From positions 1 to 54,874 of the forward strand of contig JYJN01000171.1 in the NCBI GenBank assembly GCA_003263845.1: a DNA stretch of 54,874 nt. The letters are read 5' to 3'. The stretch comes from Vibrio aestivus. GTDB taxonomy: Bacteria > Pseudomonadota > Gammaproteobacteria > Enterobacterales > Vibrionaceae. A model generated the notes under the pieces. The model searched no databases and was not told where the DNA came from. It saw nothing but the letters and a program-made list of their open reading frames with translations. Positions 47,183 to 54,874 of this stretch are shown in pieces (position 1 is the first letter of the stretch; each line of letters begins with the position of its first letter). The position numbers were made by a program, and so were the translations under genes.

Positions 47183-49228
47183 ATGGACGTAGCCAAGAAA
47201 ATCTACCAGTATGCGCAGCCCAACATGTCACTGATTGGTTGGATGGGCTTTTTAGGTTTTCCAATTTACTATTACGTATGGGTCGAATTGTTCCCACAGC
47301 CTTATGAGAACTTACCGTTGCGTCTGTTCTGTTCGCTGCTGTTTCTCGGTGTTGCGTTGCGCGCGCACTTTCCTCGTGTGCTTGCGCCTTTTCTTCCGCA
47401 TTACTATTTAATGACGGTGGCTATTGGCTTGCCGCTGTTTTTCTCTTACATGATGTTCATGAACGATTGGTCTACCGTTTGGGCTTTATCGTTAATGGCG
47501 TCATGCTTTTTGCACATCTTGTTGGTCCATCAAACATGGGTGATCCTGCTTCAAGCTTTTCTTTCGATGTCGATTGCTTTGGTTGCCGCGTATGGTTTGA
47601 ATATTGATGCGATGCTAGATGATGCCGTATGGGCTTATGTCCCTACGTTCATCTTTACATACGTGTTTGGCAACATCTGTTACTTCCGAAATCAGGTTGA
47701 GCATGAGACGAAGGTGTCGATAGCGAAAGCATTTGGCGCGAGTATTGCTCATGAAATGAGAAACCCTTTGGCAGCACTACGTTCAATCAATGATGTTTTG
47801 CTTTCTATTCTTCCGTCGGACAAACTTGGTGACAGTGAACGTTATGAGTTAAGTAAGCAAGAAATCGAGATTGCTCGCGAGGTCTTGACCGATGCAGACA
47901 ATGTGATTAGCACAGGTAACGACACCATTGATTTACTGCTCACCTCAATTGATAAAAATCGCATATCCAACACCACCTTCAAGCAATATTCAATTCAAAG
48001 TGTGGTTGAGCATGCTATTGAAACCTTCGCCTACAAGAAGGCCTCGGATAGACGGTTAGTTAAGTTGAATGTTAAGCAAGATACGCATTTCTTTGGCAGT
48101 GATACGCTACTAAAGTATCTGATTTTTAATCTAATGAAGAACGCCTTTTATTACCGTCGTAGTGGCGACTTTTTCATCGAGATTACCGTTGACGTTGATA
48201 ACTTTGGCGGAAAAGTATCGGTGAAAGATAATGGGGCTGGCATGAGCTCAGAGACCATTAATCACGTTTTCGAAGACTTTTATACCTTCGGTAAAAGTGG
48301 CAGCTTTGGCTTAGGTTTGCCTTTCTGTAAGCGGGTGATGACCGCATTGTGCGGAGAGATCATGTGTGAATCAGAGCTTGACGCTTGGACCGAGTTTACA
48401 TTGAGTTTTCCAGCCTATGATTCTGAAGAAGTCTTTGCCTTAAAAAGTGAGCTCATTCAATCGAAATCAATATTGTACATTGGCAACAAGAGTAAAGCCT
48501 TTACACACTTATCGGAGTTGTCTTTCTACCAGAACTTTAAATGTGACCACTTGATGCTCGATAGTGCTTGCGACAAGCAAGAGTACGAATTTGAATATGA
48601 TCTGATTGTTCTTGATTTAGATGCTCAAAGACTCTCACCTGATCAGTTCCACCTGTTAGAGGCTAAGTTGCAGTTTACTGAAGGCAGAATTGCCTGTATC
48701 TATGATGAGCGCTATGAGTACGTCAACCAAATAGATAAACATTTGCAGTTTACCTCCATTGAAAAAAGGCAAGTGATTGAACGACCACGTGAAGTCATTG
48801 AACAGCTATTATTTGAATGGCCGTCAATGGACCGCTCTCAACTTCCGACAAAAAGTTTTGATATGGAGAAAACCATTATCGTAGCCGATGATAATGATTC
48901 GCTTCGTAACTACACATCAATACTTCTTGAGCAGCAAGGGTTTACCGTGGTTCAAGCCCATGACGGTGCAGAGGTGCTCGATGTGTTAAGAGCTAGGCCG
49001 ATTGATTTGGTGCTCATGGATATCGAAATGCCAGTATTGGATGGAATTCAAACGACTAGGAAAATACGTTCCTCAAAGACCATTTATTCCGATATGCCAA
49101 TCATTGCCCATACTGGGGATAGCTCTGAAGTGAATACCAAAAAGTTAGAAGAAGCGGGTATGAACGCCTTGGTGGTCAAACCCGCTGATACGAAAGTGCT
49201 ACTCAATACGATTGCTGATTGGGTCTAA
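47183..49228 (+). CDS. cqsS: CAI-1 quorum-sensing receptor, hybrid histidine kinase
   Basis: 681 residues, frame intact. The N-terminus MDVAKKIYQYAQPNMSLIGW and FMNDWSTVWALSLMASCFLH match V. cholerae CqsS. Six hydrophobic segments (to about 168) form the CAI-1 sensor. Then come His190 (IAHEMRNPLAAL; V. cholerae His194), HATPase (GSFGLGLPFCKRV) and a receiver with Asp613 (VLMDIEMPVLDG; V. cholerae Asp618). At low density the family phosphorylates LuxU, leading to Qrr RNAs. Residue 166 in YVFGNICYFRNQ is Cys and aligns with V. cholerae Cys170, which is known to set tail-length specificity. Its stop overlaps the cqsA stop by four bases, convergently. Confidence 0.97.
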   Translation: MDVAKKIYQYAQPNMSLIGWMGFLGFPIYYYVWVELFPQPYENLPLRLFCSLLFLGVALRAHFPRVLAPFLPHYYLMTVAIGLPLFFSYMMFMNDWSTVWALSLMASCFLHILLVHQTWVILLQAFLSMSIALVAAYGLNIDAMLDDAVWAYVPTFIFTYVFGNICYFRNQVEHETKVSIAKAFGASIAHEMRNPLAALRSINDVLLSILPSDKLGDSERYELSKQEIEIAREVLTDADNVISTGNDTIDLLLTSIDKNRISNTTFKQYSIQSVVEHAIETFAYKKASDRRLVKLNVKQDTHFFGSDTLLKYLIFNLMKNAFYYRRSGDFFIEITVDVDNFGGKVSVKDNGAGMSSETINHVFEDFYTFGKSGSFGLGLPFCKRVMTALCGEIMCESELDAWTEFTLSFPAYDSEEVFALKSELIQSKSILYIGNKSKAFTHLSELSFYQNFKCDHLMLDSACDKQEYEFEYDLIVLDLDAQRLSPDQFHLLEAKLQFTEGRIACIYDERYEYVNQIDKHLQFTSIEKRQVIERPREVIEQLLFEWPSMDRSQLPTKSFDMEKTIIVADDNDSLRNYTSILLEQQGFTVVQAHDGAEVLDVLRARPIDLVLMDIEMPVLDGIQTTRKIRSSKTIYSDMPIIAHTGDSSEVNTKKLEEAGMNALVVKPADTKVLLNTIADWV

Positions 49229-50406
49229 ATAAAGCTCAGCTCAGGTTGGTCAAACGCTTCTTTGCATACTTCGATAACATGATCGAGCTGAGATTGCTTT
49301 AACTTAGTGTGTAGTGAGAAGCGAATGATGTTCTTATTGGCAGGAGCCGCCGGCCGACAGAAAATGGCACCAAACACACCGCGCTCCTCCAAAAAGTCGC
49401 GTACCTTTTCTGTATTCGCCTCATCGCCTGTTTCTAGGGCAATGATTTGAGATTCACTGCGGATAGTAAAACCGATTCGCTTTAGCTCTATGGTGAGGTA
49501 TTTCGCCATATCTTGCAGGTGTCTGCGCTCCTTATCACTGCGCTTAATTACCTCGAGAGTTTTGGACAGTCGATCTAGCTCATGAGGCAACATCGCCGAG
49601 CTGAAAATAGCCGGGTAAGCAATGAATGGCAACACGTCATTCGTGCGATTGTTGCACCAAATAGCCCCAGCTCGATAGGCAAATGTTTTTGCTAAGCTAG
49701 CAGTAATAAAATCGACGCGTTTTGACAACCCCAATGCATGAACTAAACCTTCACCGTGCTTACCATGAGTTCCGAGTGAGTGTGACTCATCCACTAACAC
49801 CGCGCAGCCATTCTCTTTTGCCACGTCAACAATCTCTTTCAGTGGAGCAACGGTACCTATCGTGCTGTACACAGAGTCTACAGCAATAATGCCGGGCCCG
49901 TGTTGGCGAATCATACGTTTAAGATGGCGAACATTGTTATGCATGAATGGGATAGGCTGTGCTCCGACTATACGTGCACCTTCCCAAAGTGACATATGAG
50001 CTAAAAAGTCGATGTAGACAGGCGTATTCGGGTTGCAAATAGCCTGCAGTAAACAGGTATTGGCTGACCAACCTGACTGAACCACTAAACATGAATCGAA
50101 GTGAAGGTAGTTAGCAAGGGCAAGTTCTAATGGGGGTTTGGAGTCATTGTCTTGGAGAAAAACACCAGACATCACCGGCGAGTATGCGTTCTCATCCAAT
50201 GATCGAATGTGTTCTTGAATGATCTCTGGCTCGTTTGAAAGGGAAAGATAGTCATTGCTTTGCAGAAAAATATCGCCTTCGATAGGCCTTTTTCCTAAAA
50301 CTAGGTGCTTACCGTTTTGTGTACTCTCTAAGATGTCATTAGTAATGACATTAAGCCGGTCTTGAATAAAATTGGGTAACTTAGGGTAATGGTTAAACGT
50401 GTTCAT
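49225..50406 (-). CDS. cqsA: CAI-1 autoinducer synthase
   Basis: 393 residues. PLP-dependent alpha-oxoamine synthase-type enzyme that joins an acyl-CoA to S-adenosylmethionine-derived amine, giving the CAI-1 precursor. The PLP lysine is Lys240 (TASLAKTFAYRAGAIW; V. cholerae Lys236). Other conserved parts are HLVLGKRP, QSNDYLSLSNEP, VYIDFLAHMSLWEGAR, VDESHSLGTHG and SESQIIALETGDEANTEKVR. The start is ATG 50406 with AAGGAT upstream. The promoter region upstream is unusually AT-rich. It pairs with cqsS tail to tail. Confidence 0.96.
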   Translation of the reverse strand: MNTFNHYPKLPNFIQDRLNVITNDILESTQNGKHLVLGKRPIEGDIFLQSNDYLSLSNEPEIIQEHIRSLDENAYSPVMSGVFLQDNDSKPPLELALANYLHFDSCLVVQSGWSANTCLLQAICNPNTPVYIDFLAHMSLWEGARIVGAQPIPFMHNNVRHLKRMIRQHGPGIIAVDSVYSTIGTVAPLKEIVDVAKENGCAVLVDESHSLGTHGKHGEGLVHALGLSKRVDFITASLAKTFAYRAGAIWCNNRTNDVLPFIAYPAIFSSAMLPHELDRLSKTLEVIKRSDKERRHLQDMAKYLTIELKRIGFTIRSESQIIALETGDEANTEKVRDFLEERGVFGAIFCRPAAPANKNIIRFSLHTKLKQSQLDHVIEVCKEAFDQPELSFI

Positions 50407-50618
50407 ATTCTAATCCTTGTAATGTTGCATATCTAGCCAGCTGACAAGAACTATATGAGCAGAAAGTCATAATTAGTCGAATGGAAATATTTAATTATTT
50501 GCGTTATTAAACAAACAAAAATATATTTACTTTAAATAACAATAATATTAATTACCTTGAAGGGGTTGCAACTTGTTTCATATTAATTAATTTGTGCGTC
50601 ATTTCATGTGACCAGAAT
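50407..50618. promoter_or_regulatory. AT-rich cqsA upstream region
   Basis: 212 bases between the transporter stop and the cqsA start, with a strongly AT-rich core at about 50485-50600 including several T/A runs. It holds the cqsA promoter. I do not see a clear LuxR/HapR box by eye. Confidence 0.4.
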
Positions 50619-51587
50619 TTATTTTGCAACGGAGGGTAAATATCTATTTAATTCTGGCCAATACATTCTCACGTAACCAATTGAAACCCAAAGAACTAAT
50701 AGTGTAGCAACGGTGAGTTCGAATAAGCCGAAGCTATGAAGCCAGTACCAATCTGGGTAGTGAAGTTCAAAGAAATCAGTCAATCGAAACATTGCGATCG
50801 AGCTTATGACTGAAGGAAAGGTAATTGCTGCAATAGATGGCTGAAACCTAAGGCGCATTAATCTGAAGTAGCAAAGATAGATTAATAACGTCATAGTGAT
50901 CGCAATTCCGGCAAGCATGCCCGTAAGAATAGGATCCGGCTCATTAAAATTAACAAGATAAGTGGCAAGGGTTAAATTTATTGGTGCGGCCATAATAGCT
51001 AAAGTTGGCCTGGCTCTTCTTGGTAACCTTCCTTCAAACACCAGTCGATATAACACGACTGGCAACATGAAGAAATAGATAGTAATACAGACAGTTACCA
51101 ATGTTTCTGAAAAAACGGTTAGACCAAACTGCGAACCCGCTAAAGAACTACTGATTAATCCCACTGGATACAAAAACCAGCTAGGTACAATATTTGAGAC
51201 TTTAAACTTCATTGCCTGAAAGCTAAAAAACAGCACCATCATTGTAAAATGAAGGAGTAGGGCAGCGAACCATATTGGATACGCGAGCAAGGGGGATATT
51301 CCTGCTAAATAATCGCACAGTACCAAAAGTGCCATGCTCATTGGCGCCATCAAGCTTCCACTGAGCGGATGTTTAATGTCTTGGATAAAAGTGCGGTAAC
51401 TCGTCAAGTACTTCAATAGAACAGGACATAGGAGTATAGCGCCCAACCCTGCTAGAAAGGGTCTAATTGGTTCCCCAATAGAAGGTACGTAGAGCGCCCA
51501 TGCTTGTCCCAGAGAAATGGTTCCCAACGCTAATGCTGCTTGTGATGGGGGAACATTTTGAAAGCGAGTCAGTCTTCTCCAGTTCAA
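50619..51587 (-). CDS. TDT family (TehA-like) membrane transporter
   Basis: 322 residues with about ten hydrophobic segments and few charges. Segments such as PSQAALALGTISLGQAWALY, WFLYPVGLISSSLAGSQFGL, LAIMAAPINLTLATYLVNF and FPSVISSIAMFRLTDFF fit the tellurite-resistance/dicarboxylate (TDT) family with the SLAC1/TehA fold. The substrate is uncertain: anion or dicarboxylate. The start seems to be TTG 51587 with GGAG seven bases upstream. Same strand as cqsA but separated by 212 bases, so probably independent. Confidence 0.8.
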   Translation of the reverse strand: MNWRRLTRFQNVPPSQAALALGTISLGQAWALYVPSIGEPIRPFLAGLGAILLCPVLLKYLTSYRTFIQDIKHPLSGSLMAPMSMALLVLCDYLAGISPLLAYPIWFAALLLHFTMMVLFFSFQAMKFKVSNIVPSWFLYPVGLISSSLAGSQFGLTVFSETLVTVCITIYFFMLPVVLYRLVFEGRLPRRARPTLAIMAAPINLTLATYLVNFNEPDPILTGMLAGIAITMTLLIYLCYFRLMRLRFQPSIAAITFPSVISSIAMFRLTDFFELHYPDWYWLHSFGLFELTVATLLVLWVSIGYVRMYWPELNRYLPSVAK

Positions 51588-51852
51588 TGAGTAGCTCCAG
51601 TTAATCTGCTAGGGACTTAGAAATGCCATTACAACGAGTGGGGAAGAATAATAGCAACAATGTCGACTGGAATACAGAGCTCTAAGCCGCTGATAATCTT
51701 CTTATTTGAAACCTAAGTTCTTATCCATAATCCAATATTAGCGCTAGAACCAGTATTTTGTAGGGTGTTGAGTTCGATCACAAGATGGAACGAAACTGTC
51801 ATTTAAGCGTCATCAATCTTGTATTTTCCAGATTCTGATCCATAGTTAATGT
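51588..51852. other. Intergenic region upstream of the TDT gene
   Basis: No supported gene. With 51853-52142 it forms a gap of about 555 bases between divergent genes. This left part should hold the TDT promoter; I see nothing else distinct in it. Confidence 0.4.
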
Positions 51853-52036
51853 GTAAGGCAATCTGAACCGACTCGCAGGGAGGAAAATGAATCGCCTTAC
51901 CTACAATTTGGATGGATTCAATTCTCAAATATTATAGTTCCTCGTAAATGATCAGGTCGAAACTAGGCCATATGATTCGCAAACTCACGATTGAGACACG
52001 AGGGAAAGGCGTACTTTAGGGTACGCCTTTCGTTAT
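51853..52036 (+). ncRNA. Candidate structured RNA ending in a terminator
   Basis: Three nested or sequential pairings in one intergenic stretch: GTAAGGC (51853-51859) with GCCTTAC (51894-51900); CCTCGT (51939-51944) with ACGAGG (51999-52004); and a terminator-like stem AAAGGCGTAC (52006-52015) with GTACGCCTTT (52022-52031). A 16-residue ORF (51887-51937, MNRLTYNLDGFNSQIL) has the ribosome site GGGAGG, and its start region lies inside the first loop. It could be a small RNA or a leader with attenuation. I recognise no known riboswitch or vibrio sRNA. Confidence 0.3.
52006..52036 (+). terminator. Hairpin terminator without an annotated upstream gene
   Basis: AAAGGCGTAC-TTTAGG-GTACGCCTTT, then CGTTATT. 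A 10-bp perfect stem ends the candidate RNA; no known gene on the plus strand precedes it. Confidence 0.55.
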
Positions 52037-52112
52037 TCAGCGCTCAGCAAAATTCCGTTATCTAAGAGTGACCCAATGCAGTTCTTCTGTGCACTTTTCT
52101 GTTTTTAGTCGT

Positions 52113-52118
52113 TATAAT
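52113..52118 (+). promoter_or_regulatory. -10 element of the COG0523 gene
   Basis: TATAAT, 24 bases before the ATG and just upstream of the AAAGGAGAG ribosome site. It implies a very short leader. No good -35 is evident. Confidence 0.4.
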
Positions 52119-52142
52119 CGGCGCCAACAAAGGAGAGTGAAG

Positions 52143-53114
52143 ATGTCACGTAAGGTCCCAACCAATATTATTACCGGCTTTCTTGGCGTAGGTAAAACCA
52201 CAACGATTCTTAACCTACTTAAGAATAAACCGGAAAATGAGCAGTGGGCTGTGCTGGTGAATGAGTTTGGTGAAATCGGTATCGATGGCGCGATGATGAC
52301 CGATCAAGGCGCCATGATTAAAGAGGTTCCGGGAGGCTGTATTTGCTGTACGGCAGGAGTTCCTACAAGCGTTGCGATTACCGCGCTGCTCAGAGAAAAC
52401 CCAGATAGGTTGATCATCGAACCAACAGGGCTTGGTCATCCAAAGCAGATTATGGCGACACTCTCATCAGCCCAATTTGGTCCGTACATTGAGATGCGCT
52501 CTACGTTGACTCTCACCGACGCTCGCTATTTTGAAGACGAGAAGTATCTGTCTAATCAAAATTTCAAACAGCAGTTGGAAGTAGCTGACGTTGTAGTCGC
52601 GAATAAAAATGAACTTGCCTCTAAATCTCAAAATGATGGGATGATGATCTGGTTGCAAGAGCAGAGTATCGAAGCTGATATAGTGGCTACTTCACATGGT
52701 GATCTAGAACTATCTTTATTGGATATGTTCATCAAGCCGAGCGATGACATGGATATTGAAGAGCATCATCACCATCATGCAGCGTTAGAGCCACAGTTTC
52801 AGTTGCCACCAAATCAAACTCACATTCGCAAAGAGAACAAAGGCCAAGGTTATTTCAGCTGCGGTTGGTTATTTGGGGCAGAGCTTGTATTCGACTTTGA
52901 TGAGTTGTTTTCCATGCTCAATGCTTTAACCGCTGAACGTGTGAAAGGCGTAATGAATACCGATAAAGGTTGTTATGCTTTTAATGTGAGTAATGGTGTG
53001 GTATCGGTGAATGAACTGACTCTATCAGGGTTCGAATCGCGTTTGGAAGTGATTGATTCACAGTTAATGCCATGGGATCAGCTAGAAGGTGTTCTACTCG
53101 GGCTCATCTGTTAG
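52143..53114 (+). CDS. COG0523-family GTPase, putative metallochaperone
   Basis: 323 residues from ATG 52143, which has AAAGGAGAG upstream; the longer reading from 52068 lacks a site. G3E GTPase motifs: Walker A GFLGVGKTT (12-20), EPTGLGHP and NKNE. The family's metal motif CxCC is Cys66-Ile-Cys68-Cys69 in GGCICC. A His run (EEHHHHHA, near 206-211) adds a metal site. Members insert or distribute zinc, cobalt or other metals. No Zur-type box was seen upstream, so the metal is open. Confidence 0.87.
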   Translation: MSRKVPTNIITGFLGVGKTTTILNLLKNKPENEQWAVLVNEFGEIGIDGAMMTDQGAMIKEVPGGCICCTAGVPTSVAITALLRENPDRLIIEPTGLGHPKQIMATLSSAQFGPYIEMRSTLTLTDARYFEDEKYLSNQNFKQQLEVADVVVANKNELASKSQNDGMMIWLQEQSIEADIVATSHGDLELSLLDMFIKPSDDMDIEEHHHHHAALEPQFQLPPNQTHIRKENKGQGYFSCGWLFGAELVFDFDELFSMLNALTAERVKGVMNTDKGCYAFNVSNGVVSVNELTLSGFESRLEVIDSQLMPWDQLEGVLLGLIC

Positions 53115-53292
53115 TTTGAGCCTATACCATAGTCTTATAAAGGTCATACGGGAGTCTAAATCGACGCCCTTTATCTGTAGTATGGAGCTAATGGTGTAAC
53201 CGATAAAATATGAAATTCATTTCGTTTTCCGATTACCGGATGTTCAAACTATAAAGTGATCTGTAAGTGGTGAGATATACTGGGCCAGATGG

Positions 53293-53700
53293 TTAGTGGT
53301 CATCGCCAGAATACACCCACATGGGTTCAGTTTTCCCTGCTCTCTCAAATCCCATTGCTTTATAAAAGTCTACCGCTTCACCATCTGCAGTTAGCATTTG
53401 CTGATGAAAACTGCCGTATTTGCTTAGCATTATATCCATCATCATTCTCCCGACACCTAAGCCATGAAATTCTGGGTGTACCAACATGTGAGGGTAGTAG
53501 ACGACAAGGTGGCCGTCAGAGATAGCGTTACCTAGACCGACTAGTTGACCTCTTATACGGGCCAATATTAATGTGTCAGAATTTAAGAGGGCAGGGACTA
53601 ATTTTTCTGGGACATCAGCCGATGACCAGCCATTAGCCCTATATAAATCGATGACTTCATCTTGTTTAAAGTCTTTACTAATTTGTACTGAAATTTCCAT
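53293..53700 (-). CDS. GNAT family N-acetyltransferase
   Basis: 135 residues. The acetyl-CoA motif is HPEFHGLGVGRMMMDIML (usual R/Q-x-x-G-x-G/A); LTADGEAVDFYKAMGFERAG is the usual C-terminal strand and helix. AGAGGA precedes ATG 53700. Substrate unknown. Confidence 0.87.
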   Translation of the reverse strand: MEISVQISKDFKQDEVIDLYRANGWSSADVPEKLVPALLNSDTLILARIRGQLVGLGNAISDGHLVVYYPHMLVHPEFHGLGVGRMMMDIMLSKYGSFHQQMLTADGEAVDFYKAMGFERAGKTEPMWVYSGDDH

Positions 53701-53794
53701 ATTTCCTCTTGAAAGATGATCAAAGAACTTAGTCTAAACATAGGGTATCGAGAATATGTGATAATCGCTTTGATGTTTGATACCAAAAAGAAGC

Positions 53795-54258
53795 CTAGTC
53801 TTGCACAAGTTTGAAAGGCGAGCATGGGGTTCCTTGGTGGTATTTTAGTTGCCAAGATTTACCTGTAAATATCCAAATAGAGCAACGTTTAGCGTAGCCA
53901 GTAATCTCGCCTGGGCCATCAATGATGGCTGACTCATACTTTAGCAGTTGGGCAGAGGGCTCAAGTTGAATACACTCATAGTTTTGAGAGTGGACTCGAG
54001 CTTCCGAAGGTTCTTCTGTTTCCATCATTTCGACGATAGTAGAAAAGTCCTATTGCCAGATTTGCCCACTTCTGAAAATTGTGGGTGGAACAACCGGTCT
54101 CTATCAACCTTGTTTTTTCTAGTTTCGTATTGATGAAGTTCAATTTCTTGATCAATTAAGATTTGCATATATTTTCCTGCATCGATGTGGAATAGAATGC
54201 TTGTAAAGTTGCGGGTGATGCGGTCCCCGATATCGACGATCGCGCTCTCATAACCCAA
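53795..54258 (-). CDS. DUF4440 / SnoaL-like (NTF2 fold) protein (one frameshift)
   Basis: Two frames join into a protein of about 155 residues. The first gives LFHPQFSEVGKSGNRTF, the second IVEMMETEEPSEARVHSQNY, LKYESAIIDGPG, SIWIFTGKSWQLKYHQGTP, which is the DUF4440 order (HPxFxExGxSG ... SxWxxxxxxWxxxxHQGTP). One T missing in a TTTT run near 54042-54046 explains the break. The start is uncertain: TTG 54258 has no ribosome site, and ATGAATCAAG just upstream would fit with one further base change. Function unknown; the fold often binds small ligands. Confidence 0.72.
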
Positions 54259-54340
54259 CTTGATTCATAGCAGAATACAGAACACTACGAATCCGTTTAA
54301 ATAGATGTTATTCAACTTGGATTCAAGTACCAAGTGCGTG

Positions 54341-54805
54341 CTAATTGAGGTACTTTTGCCAATGTTGCTGACCTGTCAAAACTACTCTGTAATCTTCATA
54401 GGCCAATGAGCTGTAGAGCTTTTTAGCTGCAACATTATTATCACCGACCTCTAGTGTGATTTTGAGGTAATTATTATCACGACAATACTGTTCGATACCA
54501 TTCAGTTGCGCTTTGCCAACACCTTTACCACGAAAGTTGTCCGACACCATAAAATCATGGATATTCATCACTCTTTGTGCACGATAAGTTGAGAACGATT
54601 CAAAGCAAACCGCAAAACCAGCGGGCTTATTGTCGACAAAACTGATAAATCCGTGGAAATAAGGTAACGAAAATAGCTGAGCAATTACTGAAAGATCTAG
54701 CTCAACTGAAAATCCAGACAGATACTCTCTAAACAAAGTCTCGAATATACCTTTGTCCTCAATGCTTTCTGTTTCGATAAGCCTGATTGTGGTTTTAATA
54801 TTCAT
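54341..54805 (-). CDS. GNAT family N-acetyltransferase
   Basis: 154 residues from ATG 54805 (MNIKTTIRLIETESIED), with TGGTGGA upstream; a longer in-frame reading to 54859 has no site. The acetyl-CoA motif is SDNFRGKGVGKAQLNGIEQ; VGDNNVAAKKLYSSLAYED is the typical end. Unknown substrate. Confidence 0.87.
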   Translation of the reverse strand: MNIKTTIRLIETESIEDKGIFETLFREYLSGFSVELDLSVIAQLFSLPYFHGFISFVDNKPAGFAVCFESFSTYRAQRVMNIHDFMVSDNFRGKGVGKAQLNGIEQYCRDNNYLKITLEVGDNNVAAKKLYSSLAYEDYRVVLTGQQHWQKYLN

Positions 54806-54874
54806 TTCCACCAAAGCACATAACGCCTTGCTAACGGGCAATAACGCTATACCGCCCAACTTAAAATTTATGCC

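Noticed and set aside
47183..50406. Qrr-type small RNA near the CqsS/CqsA genes.
   Set aside because: I looked for the conserved Qrr core and terminator in the gaps around 47060-47182 and 50407-50618 and did not find them.
53293..54874. Possible integron cassette array: small same-strand genes (GNAT, DUF4440, GNAT) and core-site-like strings GTTGGGC / GTTGGGT on the minus strand.
   Set aside because: No spacer shows a full attC site with paired outer and inner arms, spacers differ in sequence, and the strings are short enough to occur by chance. No integrase is in view.
1..54874. CRISPR arrays, tRNA or rRNA genes, insertion sequences, prophage.
   Set aside because: No spaced direct repeats, no tRNA-like cloverleaf, no transposase or phage structural proteins were recognised on either strand.

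Overview
This window comes from a Vibrio or a very close relative. The markers that decide it are the CAI-1 quorum-sensing pair cqsS/cqsA next to sbcDC, the chitin regulator ChiS next to a chitooligosaccharide ABC importer, a VieSAB-like cyclic-di-GMP signalling locus, a fabH/trxC divergent pair, and a secreted chitin-active LPMO. From memory, several of these neighbourhoods (sbcCD-cqsS-cqsA, fabH-trxC, tnaA) lie on chromosome II in V. cholerae, so a secondary-chromosome origin is plausible but not proven by the sequence.

Layout. 1-1.85 kb: the 3' end of tryptophanase, a small lipoprotein gene and a DUF3080-type lipoprotein. 1.85-12.3 kb: chitin sensing and uptake (chiS, a GH3 hexosaminidase, periplasmic binding protein, two permeases, two ATPases). 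12.4-15.1 kb: small hydrolases (nitrilase family, HAD phosphatase, ParB/sulfiredoxin-like, isochorismatase family) and a truncated nemA remnant. 15.2-18.3 kb: a LysM / peptidoglycan-binding / DUF5675-type protein followed by a secreted partner, a possible cell-wall-targeting effector and immunity pair. 18.5-30.8 kb: mostly housekeeping and stress genes (ACT-domain protein, rlhA-like U32 protein, NYN protein, AA10 chitin LPMO, GST, DUF3087, DUF2986, ygbA, MsbA-like exporter, lemA with an M48 protease). 30.8-39.6 kb: a NifW-like ORF, a Crp/Fnr regulator, REC-EAL, REC-TPR, a divergent hybrid kinase and an output-less sensor. 39.6-43 kb: MFS, trxC, fabH. 42.8-51.6 kb: sbcD, sbcC, cqsS, cqsA and a TDT/TehA-type transporter. 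51.6-54.9 kb: a structured intergenic region (candidate RNA), a COG0523 GTPase, two GNAT acetyltransferases and a DUF4440-type protein.

How the genes fit together. ChiS, the importer, the GH3 enzyme and the LPMO form a chitin chain running from polymer cleavage outside the cell to oligosaccharide uptake and hydrolysis. CqsA makes and CqsS senses CAI-1. The VieSAB-like block couples a periplasmic ligand sensor to a c-di-GMP phosphodiesterase.

Quality warning. I count 21 single-frame breaks in 17 otherwise well conserved genes, including sbcC, sbcD, fabH and trxC. Most can be repaired by one base, usually in a short homopolymer. This looks like residual indel error in the underlying sequence rather than real gene decay. 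I therefore annotate these genes over their full span and give the position of each break. No rRNA, tRNA, CRISPR array, insertion sequence or replication origin was recognised.
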